Assembly: GCF_000317305.3 (NCBI RefSeq) | Contig: NC_023036.2 | Location: 1,550,001 to 1,614,000, forward strand | Reading direction: 5' to 3' | DNA length: 64,000 nt | From: Mycolicibacterium neoaurum VKM Ac-1815D | Lineage (GTDB): Bacteria; Actinomycetota; Actinomycetes; Mycobacteriales; Mycobacteriaceae | Part shown: positions 19,285 through 28,519 of the stretch, in pieces | Numbering within the stretch: position 1 is the first letter of the stretch | Layout: the number at the start of each line of letters is the position of its first letter | The notes under the pieces: model-generated | What the model saw: only the letters and a program-made list of their open reading frames with translations | Told to the model about the DNA's origin: nothing | Databases searched by the model: none | Translations under genes and position numbers: made by a program

Positions 19285-20327
19285 CGTGCGGCGAACGGCC
19301 CGACCCGTCCGACATAGCGGTCGAAGAATTCGGCCGGATCGACCTCGACGCCGATGCGGGCGTTGGGTTCCCGTCCCCAGTGGCCGCGCCAGTCGACCAC
19401 GGTCATCGCCCTGGTGAGGGTACCGGTCAGCTCGACATCGACGGTCGCCTCGCGGCAGCGGACCAGATCCGGATCCAGCGCGACCGCGGCCGCCAGCGGA
19501 TCGTGCAGATGTGCCAGATACCCCTCGCCCTGGTCGAAGTGGAACTCGAAGTAGAACCGCATGGCGTCTTCGAGAACCCGGATCACCGGATTGGCCGCCG
19601 TCGACCGCGTGCCCCGGTCGTCCAGGACGCTCAACGGTGCCGAAGGCGAACCGGCCGCGGCGGACAGTCGGGCCAGGACGGACGGTGTCATCGCGATGTG
19701 CTCGGTGATGTTGAGGCCCAACACGATCGGTAGATGCGTCGGGGTGCTCAATCCCCAGGCGGCACTCCACACCGCGAACACCTCGGCGGCGGCCTCCGGG
19801 TCGACATGGGTGTTCCACTCGGCCACCGGGGTGGTGTTACCGCGGTAGTCGAAGGCGCCACCCATGATCACCAGCCGCCGCAGCAACCGGGGGAGTGCGG
19901 GCTCCACCCGCATGGCCAGCGCCAGATTGGTCAACGGTCCGGTGGCCAGGCCGATGAGCTCACCGGGATGTGCGCGGGCGGCCTTCACCCAGGCGTTCGC
20001 GGCGTCATGTTCGGTGAGCACCCGGTCACCGGCAGGCAACGTGGCGTATCCGAGACCTTCGGGTCCATGGGTGTCCTCACAGGTGCGCAACGGGATGCTC
20101 AGTGGCCCCGCGGCGCCCGTGGACACCGGGATGTCTGCCGCATCGAACAGATCCAGCAGTCGCAGGTTGTTGATGCTGACCTGCTCGACCGGGACATTGC
20201 CCGCCGTCGAGGCGATACCGACCAGCTCGGCGTCGGGGCTGGCCAACAGATAGGCCAGCGCCATCGCATCGTCTACGCCGGTATCGACATCGGCGAACAC
20301 CGGCTGGCGCGTCTGGGGCCCTGTCAC
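19275..20327 (-). CDS. iunH: Inosine/uridine-preferring nucleoside hydrolase
   Basis: A 350-residue N-ribohydrolase that cleaves nucleosides to base and ribose. The calcium-binding Asp cluster is FADVDTGVDDAMALAYLL, and the second signature is RLVIMGGAFDYRGNTTPVAEWN. The GTG start is six bases downstream of a TATCGT -10. It follows imuB tail to tail, as in M. tuberculosis (Rv3393). Released uracil could feed the Upp/URC genes at 5-8 kb, but that link is inference only. Confidence 0.92.
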   Translation of the reverse strand: MTGPQTRQPVFADVDTGVDDAMALAYLLASPDAELVGIASTAGNVPVEQVSINNLRLLDLFDAADIPVSTGAAGPLSIPLRTCEDTHGPEGLGYATLPAGDRVLTEHDAANAWVKAARAHPGELIGLATGPLTNLALAMRVEPALPRLLRRLVIMGGAFDYRGNTTPVAEWNTHVDPEAAAEVFAVWSAAWGLSTPTHLPIVLGLNITEHIAMTPSVLARLSAAAGSPSAPLSVLDDRGTRSTAANPVIRVLEDAMRFYFEFHFDQGEGYLAHLHDPLAAAVALDPDLVRCREATVDVELTGTLTRAMTVVDWRGHWGREPNARIGVEVDPAEFFDRYVGRVGPFAARYS

Positions 20328-20333
20328 GTCACC

Positions 20334-20339
20334 ACGATA
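20334..20339 (-). promoter_or_regulatory. -10 element TATCGT, leaderless iunH promoter
   Basis: On the minus strand TATCGT (TANNNT) ends exactly six bases before the GTG at 20327, with no ribosome site between, so a leaderless transcript is likely. Confidence 0.55.
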
Positions 20340-20350
20340 GGTGTGGCCTG

Positions 20351-22354
20351 CTACCAGTGCACACCCGGAATCGCTCGGACCGCGCGCTTGACCGGTCGCG
20401 GCATCCGCACAGCGCGCACAGCGCGCGCCGGGCGCCGGGGCTGGCGCGCTGGCACGGCCACCTCTTCCTCGGGTGCCTGGCCGCGGGCCGCCGCGGAATC
20501 CGGGTAACCCAGATAGAGCTGATGCAGCACGCGCCGGGACAGTCGTGGCGTGAAGTAGGTGCCCAGATCGGCCAGCGTGCCCAGTGGGGTGTCGATGCGC
20601 GACGGCTTCTCGATCAGCCCGCGCACCACCATCGCCGCGGCGTGCTCGGCGGTGATGGGTGGAACCGGATTGAGCCGGCGCGATGGCGCGATCATCGGGG
20701 TGCGCACCAACGGCATGTGGATGTTGGTGAAAGTGATGTGATCGGACAGTGTTTCGGTGCCGACCACTTCGGAGAACGCGTCGAGGGCCGCCTTGGTCGG
20801 CAGGTAGGCGCTGTACTTGGGGCTGTTGGCCTGCACGCCGGCGCTGGACACGTTGACCACGTGTCCGAACCGCCGTTCCTGCCAGTGCGGCAGCAGCGCA
20901 AGCACCATCCGCACGGCGCCGAAATAGTTGACCGCCATCACCCGTTCGTAATCGTGCAGCCGGTCGGTCGAGGCCGACACCGACCGCCGGATCGACCGAC
21001 CGGCATTGTTCACCAGGTAGTCGACGTGGCCGAACCGCCCGAGAATGTCCTTGACCGTGTGCTCCACCGAGCCGGAATCGGTGACGTCACAGGTGAAAGC
21101 GTGGGCGTCCCCTCCCTCGGCGCGGATCTCGGCGATCAGTTCGTCGAGTGCATCGGCGTTGCGGGCCAACGCGAAGACCGTGGCGCCGCGGCGGGCCACG
21201 GCGACGGCCGAGGCCCGTCCGATACCGCTGGACGCCCCGGTGATCACGACATGCCTGCCCACCAGCGGGCCCTTCGGATCATCGCGACGAGCGCGGTCCG
21301 GGTCCAGGTTCTGCGCCCAGAATCTCCACAACTTCGGTGCGTACGAGGCGAATTCGGGCACCTCGATACCCGTTCCCGCGAGTGCGTTCGTGGTGCGATC
21401 GGCGACGAACGTCGGTGCGAGGTCGACGACATCGAGGATCTCGGCGGGCACCCCGAGTTGGGTGGCCGCCATGTTGCGCACGATCTTGGCGCGGCCGGTT
21501 GCCTTGAGGACGGGGGATACGGCGGCCCCGGGGAGCGAACCGACCAGCGGCGGCAACCCGGCGGCCTTGGCCACACCACGGTAGATGCCGCGCAGCCCAA
21601 TGGTTTTCGGAGCCGTGAGATGGAACGTGCGGCCATCGCCGTCGGCGATGTGCATCAGGTGGACCATGGCGTCGACCACGAAGTCGACCGGGACGATGTT
21701 CGTCCGGCCGGTATCGGGCAGCACCATCGGGGTGAACCCCGGCAGCACAGCGAGCTTGGCCAGGATGGGAAAGAAGTAGTACGGCCCGTCGGCCTTGTCC
21801 ATCTCGCCGGTGCGGGAATCGCCGACCACGACGGCCGGACGGTAGATCCGCGTGCGCAGTCCGGGTTCGGCGCGCACCAATGCCTCGGCCTCGAACTTGG
21901 TCTGGTGATACGGGGTGGGCAGATACTGGCCGACGTCGAAATCGTCCTCGGTGTACTCACCGACGAAATCGCCGGCCACCGCGATCGAGGACACGTGGTG
22001 CAGGGTCGCTCCCCATTTGCGGGCTGCCGCGATGACCGCGCGGGTGCCCTCGACATTGGCGGCGCGCTGGATGCCCTCGGGTGCGGTCATGTCATAGATC
22101 GCGCCGCAGTGCACCACATGATCGACGGGGTCGACCTCGGCGCCGTCCAGACCCAGGTCCGGTGCGGTGAGGTCACCTACCAGCGCATTCACCCGCGGAC
22201 CCCAACCCGCGGCGAGCTTTTCGAAGCGGTGCAGCGATCCGCGTCGCACGAGCACCGAGACCCGTGCCTCGGGATCTCGTGCCAGGAGGCGGGCGATGAC
22301 CCGGCTGCCGATAAACCCGGTACCGCCGGTAACGACATAATGCATGCGGGCCAT
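20351..22354 (-). CDS. acrA1: Acyl-CoA reductase-like protein, fused extended and classical SDR domains
   Basis: A 667-residue protein with two Rossmann domains. The N-terminal fatty acyl-CoA reductase-like domain starts MHYVVTGGTGFIGSRVIARL and has YHQTK as its Y-x3-K. The C-terminal classical SDR begins VVITGASSGIGRASAVAVA, has NNAGRS, and active YLPTK (Tyr-Lys). The last 50 residues are basic and Pro/Arg-rich. ATG 22354 is preferred; a TTG at 22381 adds nine residues without support. Position after iunH matches Rv3391 (acrA1). It probably reduces acyl-CoA or acyl carrier-bound fatty chains with NADPH. Confidence 0.88.
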   Translation of the reverse strand: MARMHYVVTGGTGFIGSRVIARLLARDPEARVSVLVRRGSLHRFEKLAAGWGPRVNALVGDLTAPDLGLDGAEVDPVDHVVHCGAIYDMTAPEGIQRAANVEGTRAVIAAARKWGATLHHVSSIAVAGDFVGEYTEDDFDVGQYLPTPYHQTKFEAEALVRAEPGLRTRIYRPAVVVGDSRTGEMDKADGPYYFFPILAKLAVLPGFTPMVLPDTGRTNIVPVDFVVDAMVHLMHIADGDGRTFHLTAPKTIGLRGIYRGVAKAAGLPPLVGSLPGAAVSPVLKATGRAKIVRNMAATQLGVPAEILDVVDLAPTFVADRTTNALAGTGIEVPEFASYAPKLWRFWAQNLDPDRARRDDPKGPLVGRHVVITGASSGIGRASAVAVARRGATVFALARNADALDELIAEIRAEGGDAHAFTCDVTDSGSVEHTVKDILGRFGHVDYLVNNAGRSIRRSVSASTDRLHDYERVMAVNYFGAVRMVLALLPHWQERRFGHVVNVSSAGVQANSPKYSAYLPTKAALDAFSEVVGTETLSDHITFTNIHMPLVRTPMIAPSRRLNPVPPITAEHAAAMVVRGLIEKPSRIDTPLGTLADLGTYFTPRLSRRVLHQLYLGYPDSAAARGQAPEEEVAVPARQPRRPARAVRAVRMPRPVKRAVRAIPGVHW

Positions 22355-22572
22355 GGTCGTCTGTGTGGCGGCGTACGTCAACAGTGGGGTTTCGGGACTC
22401 GCGTCACATTCTCGCGACGAGCGTCACCTCGATTGCATGTATGACACGACCATGAGGCAACTTCCCGCGGATCCTGCCGGCGCAAAGAGTTTGCTGCACT
22501 GACAGACGCTCTGCTTGTGGGGCTACGATCGGCGAGCGGACGAAGTCAACGAAGGCGAATGGGGCCCTGCCG

Positions 22573-23187
22573 ATGAGCATCGCGTTTCTCGTCACCACTC
22601 TTGTTGTCGTGGCCACCCCTGGAACCGGGGCCGTCTACTCGATAGCGACCGGGCTCGCCCGCGGAGCCAAGGCCGGCATGGTTGCGGCTTTCGGGTGCAC
22701 ACTCGGCGTCTTACCTCACATGATTGCCGCGATCACCGGGCTGGCTGCACTGCTCAACTCCTCGGCAGTCGCGTTTCAGACGGTCAAGTGGGTTGGTGTT
22801 GCGTACCTGCTCTACCTGGCTTGGCAGACCTTGCGCGATAAGTCTGTTCTCGACGTCGGCGACATCGCGCAACCACCCGCCTCAGCGTTGCGGATCATCG
22901 CCACCGCCATTCTGATCAACCTCCTCAACCCCAAGCTGACCATATTTTTCTTCGCGTTCCTGCCCCAGTTCGTTACCGTAGGGACGCCCAATGGCACCTG
23001 GCTGATGGTCGGACTCAGTGCGGTGTTCATGGCGCTCACCTTCGTGGTGTTTGCGCTCTACGGCGTCTTCGCCGCCACCATGCGCGCACAAGTCATCACT
23101 CGACCCAAAGTCGTTGCGTGGCTGCGCCGCACGTTTGCCGCCACCTACCTGTTGATGGCAGGCCGGCTCGCGTTCGAGAGCCGTTAG
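22573..23187 (+). CDS. LysE/RhtB family amino-acid exporter
   Basis: A 204-residue inner-membrane protein with about six hydrophobic segments. The family signature is at the N-terminus (VVVATPGTGAVYSIATGLARG, with the PGP-like turn as PGTG) and mid-protein (INLLNPKLTIFFFAFLPQFV). These carriers export amino acids or related metabolites. It is divergent from acrA1 across 218 bases in which I see no clear operator. No LysG/ArgP-type regulator is adjacent, so the substrate cannot be guessed. Confidence 0.9.
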   Translation: MSIAFLVTTLVVVATPGTGAVYSIATGLARGAKAGMVAAFGCTLGVLPHMIAAITGLAALLNSSAVAFQTVKWVGVAYLLYLAWQTLRDKSVLDVGDIAQPPASALRIIATAILINLLNPKLTIFFFAFLPQFVTVGTPNGTWLMVGLSAVFMALTFVVFALYGVFAATMRAQVITRPKVVAWLRRTFAATYLLMAGRLAFESR

Positions 23188-23622
23188 CGCCGACCCAAGA
23201 TCTGGTCGACCGTGACCGCCGCTACCAGTAGGCAGGCCAGTCACTAACCCCACTGCAACTGATGGCCTACCGAGGAAATCTCTGCTGCTGATCGAATCCC
23301 GTTTTCGTCGAGCATGGTCTGCGTGTCGAGACCATCGGACACGGTGGCGAAGACTTTCCGAGGGCTCGGAACACGCGATTTCGTGATGGTCAGCCCTGGG
23401 GCGGCCTCAGCGCAATCGCCCGCGGCTGGTTTCATGCTGCTCACCTCCGCGCCGCCGGCTGTTGGCGCAACGGGCAGCCGTACCAGCTACGCAACACCGA
23501 CGCCTCGTCGCCGCGCACCACTTCGTCGATCGGCAGACCAGGATCAACGCCGCCCGTCATCAACACGGTAGAACCATCGCGGCCCAACAACGCCGCAGGG
23601 ACGTGGGTGGGAGCATGACACG
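23188..23622. other. 435-base gap without a confident gene
   Basis: Short frames exist on both strands (for example 23314-23571 plus, 23244-23444 minus), but none has a recognisable family, ribosome site or typical third-position G+C pattern. It may be the remnant of a decayed gene. No repeat or tRNA was seen. Confidence 0.5.
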
Positions 23623-24099
23623 GTGACCGACCCTGCAAAGAAGGGGACGAACCCCGATCCACTTACGCACAAGGCGCTCGCGCGGTGGGCCGCCGAATGC
23701 GCAGAGCGCGCGCTCCCGATCTTCGAGACCACTCATCCCGGCGATGCTCGACCGCGCACGGCCATCGGCACACTGCGAGCCTGGATCGAAGACAAAGTCC
23801 CCATGACCGCATGCCGCAGTGCAGCGTTCGCAGCTCACGCCGCTGCACGCGATGCCGAACAAGTCGGTGATTCCGCAGCTGTAGCAGCCGCGCGAGCAGC
23901 GGGTCAAGCAGCAGCGGTCGCACACATGGCCAACCACGCTCAGCACGCCGCAACCTACGCGGCCAAAGCCGCCGGCCTGCACGCCTCCGACAGCCAGAGC
24001 AACCAAGCCGAACGCGACTGGCAATGGACCAACATCGACCCAGAGTTTCGCCCGCTGGTATTCCCGAAGAGCATTCACCAGCCGCGTGACTCGGGCTAG
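23623..24099 (+). CDS. Imm5-like putative immunity protein (orphan)
   Basis: A 158-residue Ala-rich helical protein. The pattern ALARWAAECAERALPIFE, HPGDARPRTAIGTLRAW, AFAAHAAARDA and AAYAAKAAG-like repeats fit the Imm5 family (PF14423) seen in polymorphic-toxin immunity loci and often found alone in actinobacteria. GTG 23623 begins MTDPAKKGTNPD; no strong ribosome site is seen. No toxin gene, WXG100 or T7SS effector lies next to it, so an immunity role is not supported by context. Confidence 0.65.
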   Translation: MTDPAKKGTNPDPLTHKALARWAAECAERALPIFETTHPGDARPRTAIGTLRAWIEDKVPMTACRSAAFAAHAAARDAEQVGDSAAVAAARAAGQAAAVAHMANHAQHAATYAAKAAGLHASDSQSNQAERDWQWTNIDPEFRPLVFPKSIHQPRDSG

Positions 24100-24373
24100 G
24101 AACTTTTCATCTCGCCCGACTCGACCGTACCCACCAAAACCGCACTGGGGCTTCCTCAGTCTGGGGCCGCTACCGGGGCCAATTCTTGTCGGGAACCCAC
24201 GTTCGCATGCAGTGAGGCCATAGTCTCCCCATACGATCTAGGCAATGAAGACGCCTCATTTACCGTCTCGTCATATCGGACAAACCGGCTTGGTGTTGTT
24301 CACGACGAGTTTCTGGGTCGAAGGCAGTCAACCTTGGTGACAAGCAACAGGCTGCCGATGAAGGAGGACCTGC

Positions 24374-25129
24374 ATGGTGACGATCGCACTGCACCACGAA
24401 CGCTATGGTGCCGCTGAGGGAGCGATACCTCTGGTGCTCGTCCATGGCGGCGCAGGCAGCATCCAGACCGACTGGGAATTCGCTATACCAAGGTTTTCTC
24501 GCGGCAGAGTGGTATTTGGCGTCGATTTACAGGGCCACGGCCACACCCCGCACGTCGACCGGGCCTACACATTCGAGAACTCCGCCGACGACATCGCCCA
24601 CTTGGTGCGAGAGCTGGGATTCGCCTGTATCGACATCATGGGCTTCAGCAATGGAGGTCCTACCGCTCTGCGGTTTGCACAGCGCCACCCGGAGTTGGCT
24701 CACCGAGTCGTTGTCGCGTCGGGAATGACTCGACGAGACGGAATGGTCGACGGCTTCTGGTCCAACTTCGAGGACCCGCAAGTCGAAGACATACCAAGCG
24801 ATCTCGCCAATGCCTATCGCCGAATCAATCCTGACCCCGACGATCTGCGGCGCATGTTCGAACTCGACATTGCCCTCATGCGCGGGTTCGTGGACTGGAA
24901 AGATGAAGAAATGGCCGCAATCAAGTCACCCGTTCTCTTCATCGGGGGAGATCGTGATGTGGTCACTCCGCAGCATGTGGTTGCGATGGCTGCGGCGGTG
25001 CCAGACGGACGGCCATTGGTGATGCCGGCGGGCCATGGCGACTACCTGGGCATGTCCCATCTGAATGAGCTCGACTCCGATCTTGCTGACGCCTGCCTCA
25101 CAATCGTTCGACGGTTTCTATCCGAGTAG
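24374..25129 (+). CDS. Alpha/beta hydrolase
   Basis: A 251-residue alpha/beta hydrolase fold protein. The oxyanion region is PLVLVHGGAGSIQTDWEF, the nucleophile is Ser in IMGFSNGGPTAL, the acid Asp is probably in FIGGDRDVVTP, and the His in MPAGHGDYLG. AAGGAGG stands seven bases before the ATG, a strong start. It is preceded by 274 bases with no gene. Enzyme class (esterase, C-C hydrolase, perhydrolase) cannot be determined. Codon usage is less G/C-biased at third positions than the purine genes, hinting at accessory origin. Confidence 0.88.
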   Translation: MVTIALHHERYGAAEGAIPLVLVHGGAGSIQTDWEFAIPRFSRGRVVFGVDLQGHGHTPHVDRAYTFENSADDIAHLVRELGFACIDIMGFSNGGPTALRFAQRHPELAHRVVVASGMTRRDGMVDGFWSNFEDPQVEDIPSDLANAYRRINPDPDDLRRMFELDIALMRGFVDWKDEEMAAIKSPVLFIGGDRDVVTPQHVVAMAAAVPDGRPLVMPAGHGDYLGMSHLNELDSDLADACLTIVRRFLSE

Positions 25130-25332
25130 TCCGAAGCCGAAAGAGGTCCTCACGGCATGGGCTCCACCTGTGTCGTGGTTTCTGAGGATTCGAGCTCGTT
25201 CAGTTCCCGGCTCACCCGGAAGTACGGCCCTCCTTGGGAATGCAAGTCGGCAGCGACGTGGAAAACGACTCCCCATCGACGAGCTCGTTCGAAGAGTCTG
25301 CGACCGATGAGATCCCGCCACTCCCTGCGGGA

Positions 25333-25947
25333 CTAAGTGGTCCGTGCGAGCCAGATGGTGCGCTGCCCGCACCTCGGGTCTTCGACGGCGTGGGCGATGA
25401 CTGCGAAGCCGTTGTCGGCGAGCAGAGCACGGTATTCAGCCGGGTCGAGGCTGGCGTGGTAGAGCGGTTCGCCTCGGTAGTTGCCGATCTGTTCGCCGGC
25501 TGATGGGCCGGTGTTGAACATGAGCGCGGCACCAGATGCCGCGTGTCGCGCAATGATCGGGAACATGCTCCGTTGATGTTGTGGTGAAAGATGAAACAGG
25601 CTGTCCCATGCGATGATCCCACCGTATCGGCCATCGAGCGCCAGCGAGCGCATGTCGGCGACATCCCATCGATGGTCCGGGAAGCGCGTCCTGGTCATCG
25701 TGATCATTTCACCGGAAGAGTCGACCCCGTGAAGCCGGCATCCCTGGTTGATCAGGTACTGGCCGATCGGTACTGCGGTCCCGCAGCCCAGGTCCAGGAC
25801 GGTGCGACACTGATCGGGTAAGCACGCCACGAATCGGTCCAGCCACGCGCGTTCGATCAGCCGGTCACCCCGGTCACGCGCCCACGCCTTGGCGTGACGG
25901 TCGTACAACGTGATCACCTGATCGGCGTCGGGATGCTCGTCAACCAC
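25333..25947 (-). CDS. Class I SAM-dependent methyltransferase
   Basis: A 204-residue methyltransferase. SAM-binding motif I is TVLDLGCGTAVPIGQYL, followed by the acidic loop HGVDSSGEMI and motif around WDVADMRSLALDGRYGG; motif post-II is GIIAWDSLFHLSP. GTG 25947 is chosen because the domain begins at YDRHAKAWARDRGDRL; the longer frame to 26079 adds 44 unrelated residues. No ribosome site is visible; a CATACT seven bases upstream could give a near-leaderless mRNA. Acceptor unknown. Confidence 0.82.
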   Translation of the reverse strand: MVDEHPDADQVITLYDRHAKAWARDRGDRLIERAWLDRFVACLPDQCRTVLDLGCGTAVPIGQYLINQGCRLHGVDSSGEMITMTRTRFPDHRWDVADMRSLALDGRYGGIIAWDSLFHLSPQHQRSMFPIIARHAASGAALMFNTGPSAGEQIGNYRGEPLYHASLDPAEYRALLADNGFAVIAHAVEDPRCGQRTIWLARTT

Positions 25948-26096
25948 ACTGCCCAGTATGGCCAGGTCGAAACGTGGAGCTCCGGCTGATCGGCTGGCGA
26001 AAACCGCCAGATGGCGGATCGCGGATGTGGCACCCACGAGGCGACGATCAGGTGGTGACAACACGGTTCGACAAACCATCCATTACCGCGCGCACG

Positions 26097-26480
26097 ATGC
26101 GTCATGCGTCCAGAGGCGGCCACTTCACCAGCATCGACACGGCGCGGGTTCGTACACGGGGCAGTCGACTGCTGGCCGCCGTCGCCGTTGCGTGCGGGTT
26201 GTTGGCGTCGACTGCCGGAGTGGCCCATGCAGACGATATAAAGCCTGATGCGGCCACTCCTGTCGCGGGTCCGGTGGCCAAGGACGGTGTCCGCACCGCG
26301 AAGCCCGGAATCATCAACGGGGGGACGTCAGAGATTCGCGTGGCTGGATCGGGAAAGCCTGTGGTCCCGGTTGGCGGGGTGGTGCGGGAATCGCAGCGCG
26401 CAGTTCCGGCTATCAAGGGCGGCTCGGGGGCCTTCCGGCCTGGGCCGTTCCGAAGGAGCCCAGCGCTCGGGAAATGGTAG
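26097..26480 (+). CDS. Small secreted protein of unknown function
   Basis: A 127-residue candidate. The clear feature is a Sec signal peptide: RVRTRGSRLLAAVAVACG followed by LLASTAGVAHA/DD, a typical mycobacterial cleavage site. The mature part (about 80 residues) is rich in Gly, Pro, Val and Lys (GPVAKDGVRTAKPGIINGG, VAGSGKPVVPVGGVV) and looks disordered. The start is uncertain: ATG 26097 gives a long n-region, and an in-frame GTG near 26052 is possible; neither has a good ribosome site. No family recognised. Confidence 0.55.
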   Translation: MRHASRGGHFTSIDTARVRTRGSRLLAAVAVACGLLASTAGVAHADDIKPDAATPVAGPVAKDGVRTAKPGIINGGTSEIRVAGSGKPVVPVGGVVRESQRAVPAIKGGSGAFRPGPFRRSPALGKW

Positions 26481-26520
26481 AGCAGCCAAACTGGTTTTCC
26501 GATCGTGCGCGCAGATGTGC

Positions 26521-27282
26521 TCAGTCCCCGGCACGGTCTGCGTTCGTGTGGATGGCGTCGCGACAATACGCTGCCAGGCCCGGTAAACCGAAAGTATCGT
26601 CGTATGTTGCAACATAATTCGGGTCACTGACGTACTGATCGCCGAGATTGCGGTGGAAGGCCGGCGGGCAGTCGTAGAACCAACGATTCACGTGGAGCCG
26701 GTGCTGCTCGGCGGCATCCATCGCTTCGTTCGAGTCGGCGGCCAGGCCGGCGCGGAAGGCATCGGCCAGTGCTTTCTCGACGGCGGTTCCTTCTGCCTTG
26801 ATCTGAATCCATTCGGCCTTGCCGTAGGTCTTGGCGCGGCGCTGCGATTCCTGCCACTGCGGGGTCTGTCCCCACTTCTGCTCGGCCTCGGCCTGGTAGT
26901 CGTCGAAGCCATCGCCGAACAATTCACGCATGTCCTCGTCGGTCATGGGGGTATTCGTCATCGCTTTCTCCAATGCGTGATCGATTGCCGTGATGAGGTC
27001 CCGCATCTCGTCGAGTCGGGACATGACGCGCTCGCGCTGCCGTTTCAGGTGGCTGACCTCGTTGCCCTCGGCCAACAGTCGAGCGATCTCGTCCAAGGAC
27101 AGTCCGAGCCGGCGGTAGACGATGACCTGGGACAAGCGGGTCAGGTCACCCGGCGCATAGACCCGGTATCCCGAGGCCGTGCGCCGGGCCGGGGTCAACA
27201 ATCCGATCCGGTCATAGTGGTGAAGCGTGCGGACCGTGATACCGAACCGCTGCGCGACCTCACCAACGGTGAGTTCGTCCAT
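26521..27282 (-). CDS. MerR family regulator with TipAS-type ligand domain
   Basis: A 253-residue TipA-like regulator. The MerR helix-turn-helix is LTVGEVAQRFGITVRTLHHY, wing region GLLTPARRTASGYRVYAPGD, then a coiled-coil (SHLKRQRERVMSRLDEMRDL). The C-terminal half (about 120-253) fits the TipAS antibiotic-recognition domain: MRELFGDGFDDYQAEAEQKWG and HVNRWFYDCPPAFHRNLGDQY. Such proteins bind thiopeptides or other drugs and activate resistance genes. ATG 27282 has AGGAGG five bases upstream. It is divergent from the iron ABC operon across 179 bases. Confidence 0.9.
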   Translation of the reverse strand: MDELTVGEVAQRFGITVRTLHHYDRIGLLTPARRTASGYRVYAPGDLTRLSQVIVYRRLGLSLDEIARLLAEGNEVSHLKRQRERVMSRLDEMRDLITAIDHALEKAMTNTPMTDEDMRELFGDGFDDYQAEAEQKWGQTPQWQESQRRAKTYGKAEWIQIKAEGTAVEKALADAFRAGLAADSNEAMDAAEQHRLHVNRWFYDCPPAFHRNLGDQYVSDPNYVATYDDTFGLPGLAAYCRDAIHTNADRAGD

Positions 27283-27395
27283 CTGCACCTCCTGCGTCAC
27301 GCCCACGAGCTTGGCGCCTCACGTCGCGTCAGGGTCAAGTCTTCCGGTCCACCTGTGCCGCGCAACGCACGGCGCGGAGCAATCGGGCGGACCGG

Positions 27396-27414
27396 TAAGG
27401 TAAGCCTTCGTTCA
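27396..27414 (+). promoter_or_regulatory. Candidate IdeR/DtxR iron box
   Basis: TAAGGTAAGCCTTCGTTCA matches 15 of 19 positions of the degenerate IdeR consensus TWAGGTWAGSCTWACCTWA, with the left half near perfect and the right half poor. It lies 47 bases before the GTG of the substrate-binding lipoprotein, a suitable position for iron repression. Confidence 0.6.
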
Positions 27415-27461
27415 GGAGGGCCGGCGGGGCGGTCCGAGTCGAGTCGAGACAGGGGATATCC

Positions 27462-28508
27462 GTGTCGTTGTACACCCGCGCCCTCAGCTTCTTCGCGGTC
27501 GCGCTGCTGACCGCAGGCGCGGCCACCGCGTGTGGCGCCTCGGAGACGGTGGAGAAGACGTCCGTCGACGCATCCGGTGAGGGACGTACCACCTACCCGC
27601 TGACCATCGAGAACTGCGGGACGGCGCAAACGTTCGACGCCGTGCCGTCCCGGGTGGTGTCGCTCGACCAGGGGTCGACGGAACTGCTCCTTTCGCTCGG
27701 GTTGGCCGATCACCTCGTGGGCACGGCCTCCTGGACCGACCCGGTGCTCGAGGACCTCGCGGAGGCGAATGCCGGAGTCACCCGGCTGGCCGACAACGCC
27801 CCCACCTATGAGGCCGTCATGGGCACCAATCCGGATTTCGTCACCGCATCGTTCGGGCGCCACCTCAAGGAGCAGGGCGGTGTCGCAACCCGTGACCGGT
27901 TCGCCGAGACCAGCATCAATACCTACCTCTCGCCTACCGATTGTGAAGGGGGAGTGTCCATCAACGGCGGAGGCAAGCGCTCGACGCCCCTGACGATGGA
28001 CTCGCTCTACCAGGAGATCACCGAGCTGGCTGCCGTCTTCGACGTGCCGAGTCGCGGTGAGCGGTTGGTCGACGAGCTCAAACAGCGGGTTGCCGATGCC
28101 ACCGCCAAAGCGGCTGACTCGGACCGGACGGTCGCGTTCTGGTTCGCCGACACCAAGACCCCCTATATCGGCGGCGGCATGGGGGCGACGAACCTGATCG
28201 CGCAGACGGTCGGCGCGCAGAATCCGTTCCGGGACATCAAGGATGACTGGAGCCCACTGACATGGACATCGTTGGTGGAGCGCAACCCCCAGGTACTCGT
28301 TCTCGGCGACCTTGCCCGCAATCGCTTCCCCGGTGACCGCTTGGAGGACAAGAAACAGTTCCTCGCCACGGATCCGGTCACTGCCGTGCTGCCGGCCGTC
28401 GCCGGTGAGCAGTACGTCGCGTTGCACGGCGCCGAGATGAATCCGTCGATCCGCATCGTCGACGGCATCGAGAAGCTCGCCGACTGGCTCGCGGCGAACC
28501 CGCAGTAG
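27462..28508 (+). CDS. Iron-siderophore-type ABC transporter substrate-binding lipoprotein
   Basis: A 348-residue periplasmic-binding protein of the FecB/FhuD class. The signal peptide ALSFFAVALLTAGAATAC ends in a lipobox. The domain shows PSRVVSLDQGSTELLLSLGL and the second lobe VAFWFADTKTPYIGGGMG, typical of haem or ferric-siderophore binders. GTG 27462 has AGGGGA five bases upstream. It is followed by a permease, an ATPase and an MFS protein in one transcription unit. The ligand cannot be set from sequence; the upstream IdeR-like box favours iron. Confidence 0.88.
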   Translation: MSLYTRALSFFAVALLTAGAATACGASETVEKTSVDASGEGRTTYPLTIENCGTAQTFDAVPSRVVSLDQGSTELLLSLGLADHLVGTASWTDPVLEDLAEANAGVTRLADNAPTYEAVMGTNPDFVTASFGRHLKEQGGVATRDRFAETSINTYLSPTDCEGGVSINGGGKRSTPLTMDSLYQEITELAAVFDVPSRGERLVDELKQRVADATAKAADSDRTVAFWFADTKTPYIGGGMGATNLIAQTVGAQNPFRDIKDDWSPLTWTSLVERNPQVLVLGDLARNRFPGDRLEDKKQFLATDPVTAVLPAVAGEQYVALHGAEMNPSIRIVDGIEKLADWLAANPQ

Positions 28509-28519
28509 CCCTCCACACC

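Noticed and set aside
20357..22444. 695-codon open frame antisense to acrA1
   Set aside because: It mirrors a strong double-SDR gene, has no family features, and such long antisense frames are expected at this G+C content.
24245..24340. 31-codon frame upstream of the alpha/beta hydrolase
   Set aside because: No ribosome site and no resemblance to a leader peptide or known small protein.
22355..27300. Genomic island or prophage remnant
   Set aside because: The genes are mixed and accessory-looking, but no integrase, transposase, tRNA attachment site or direct repeats were seen.
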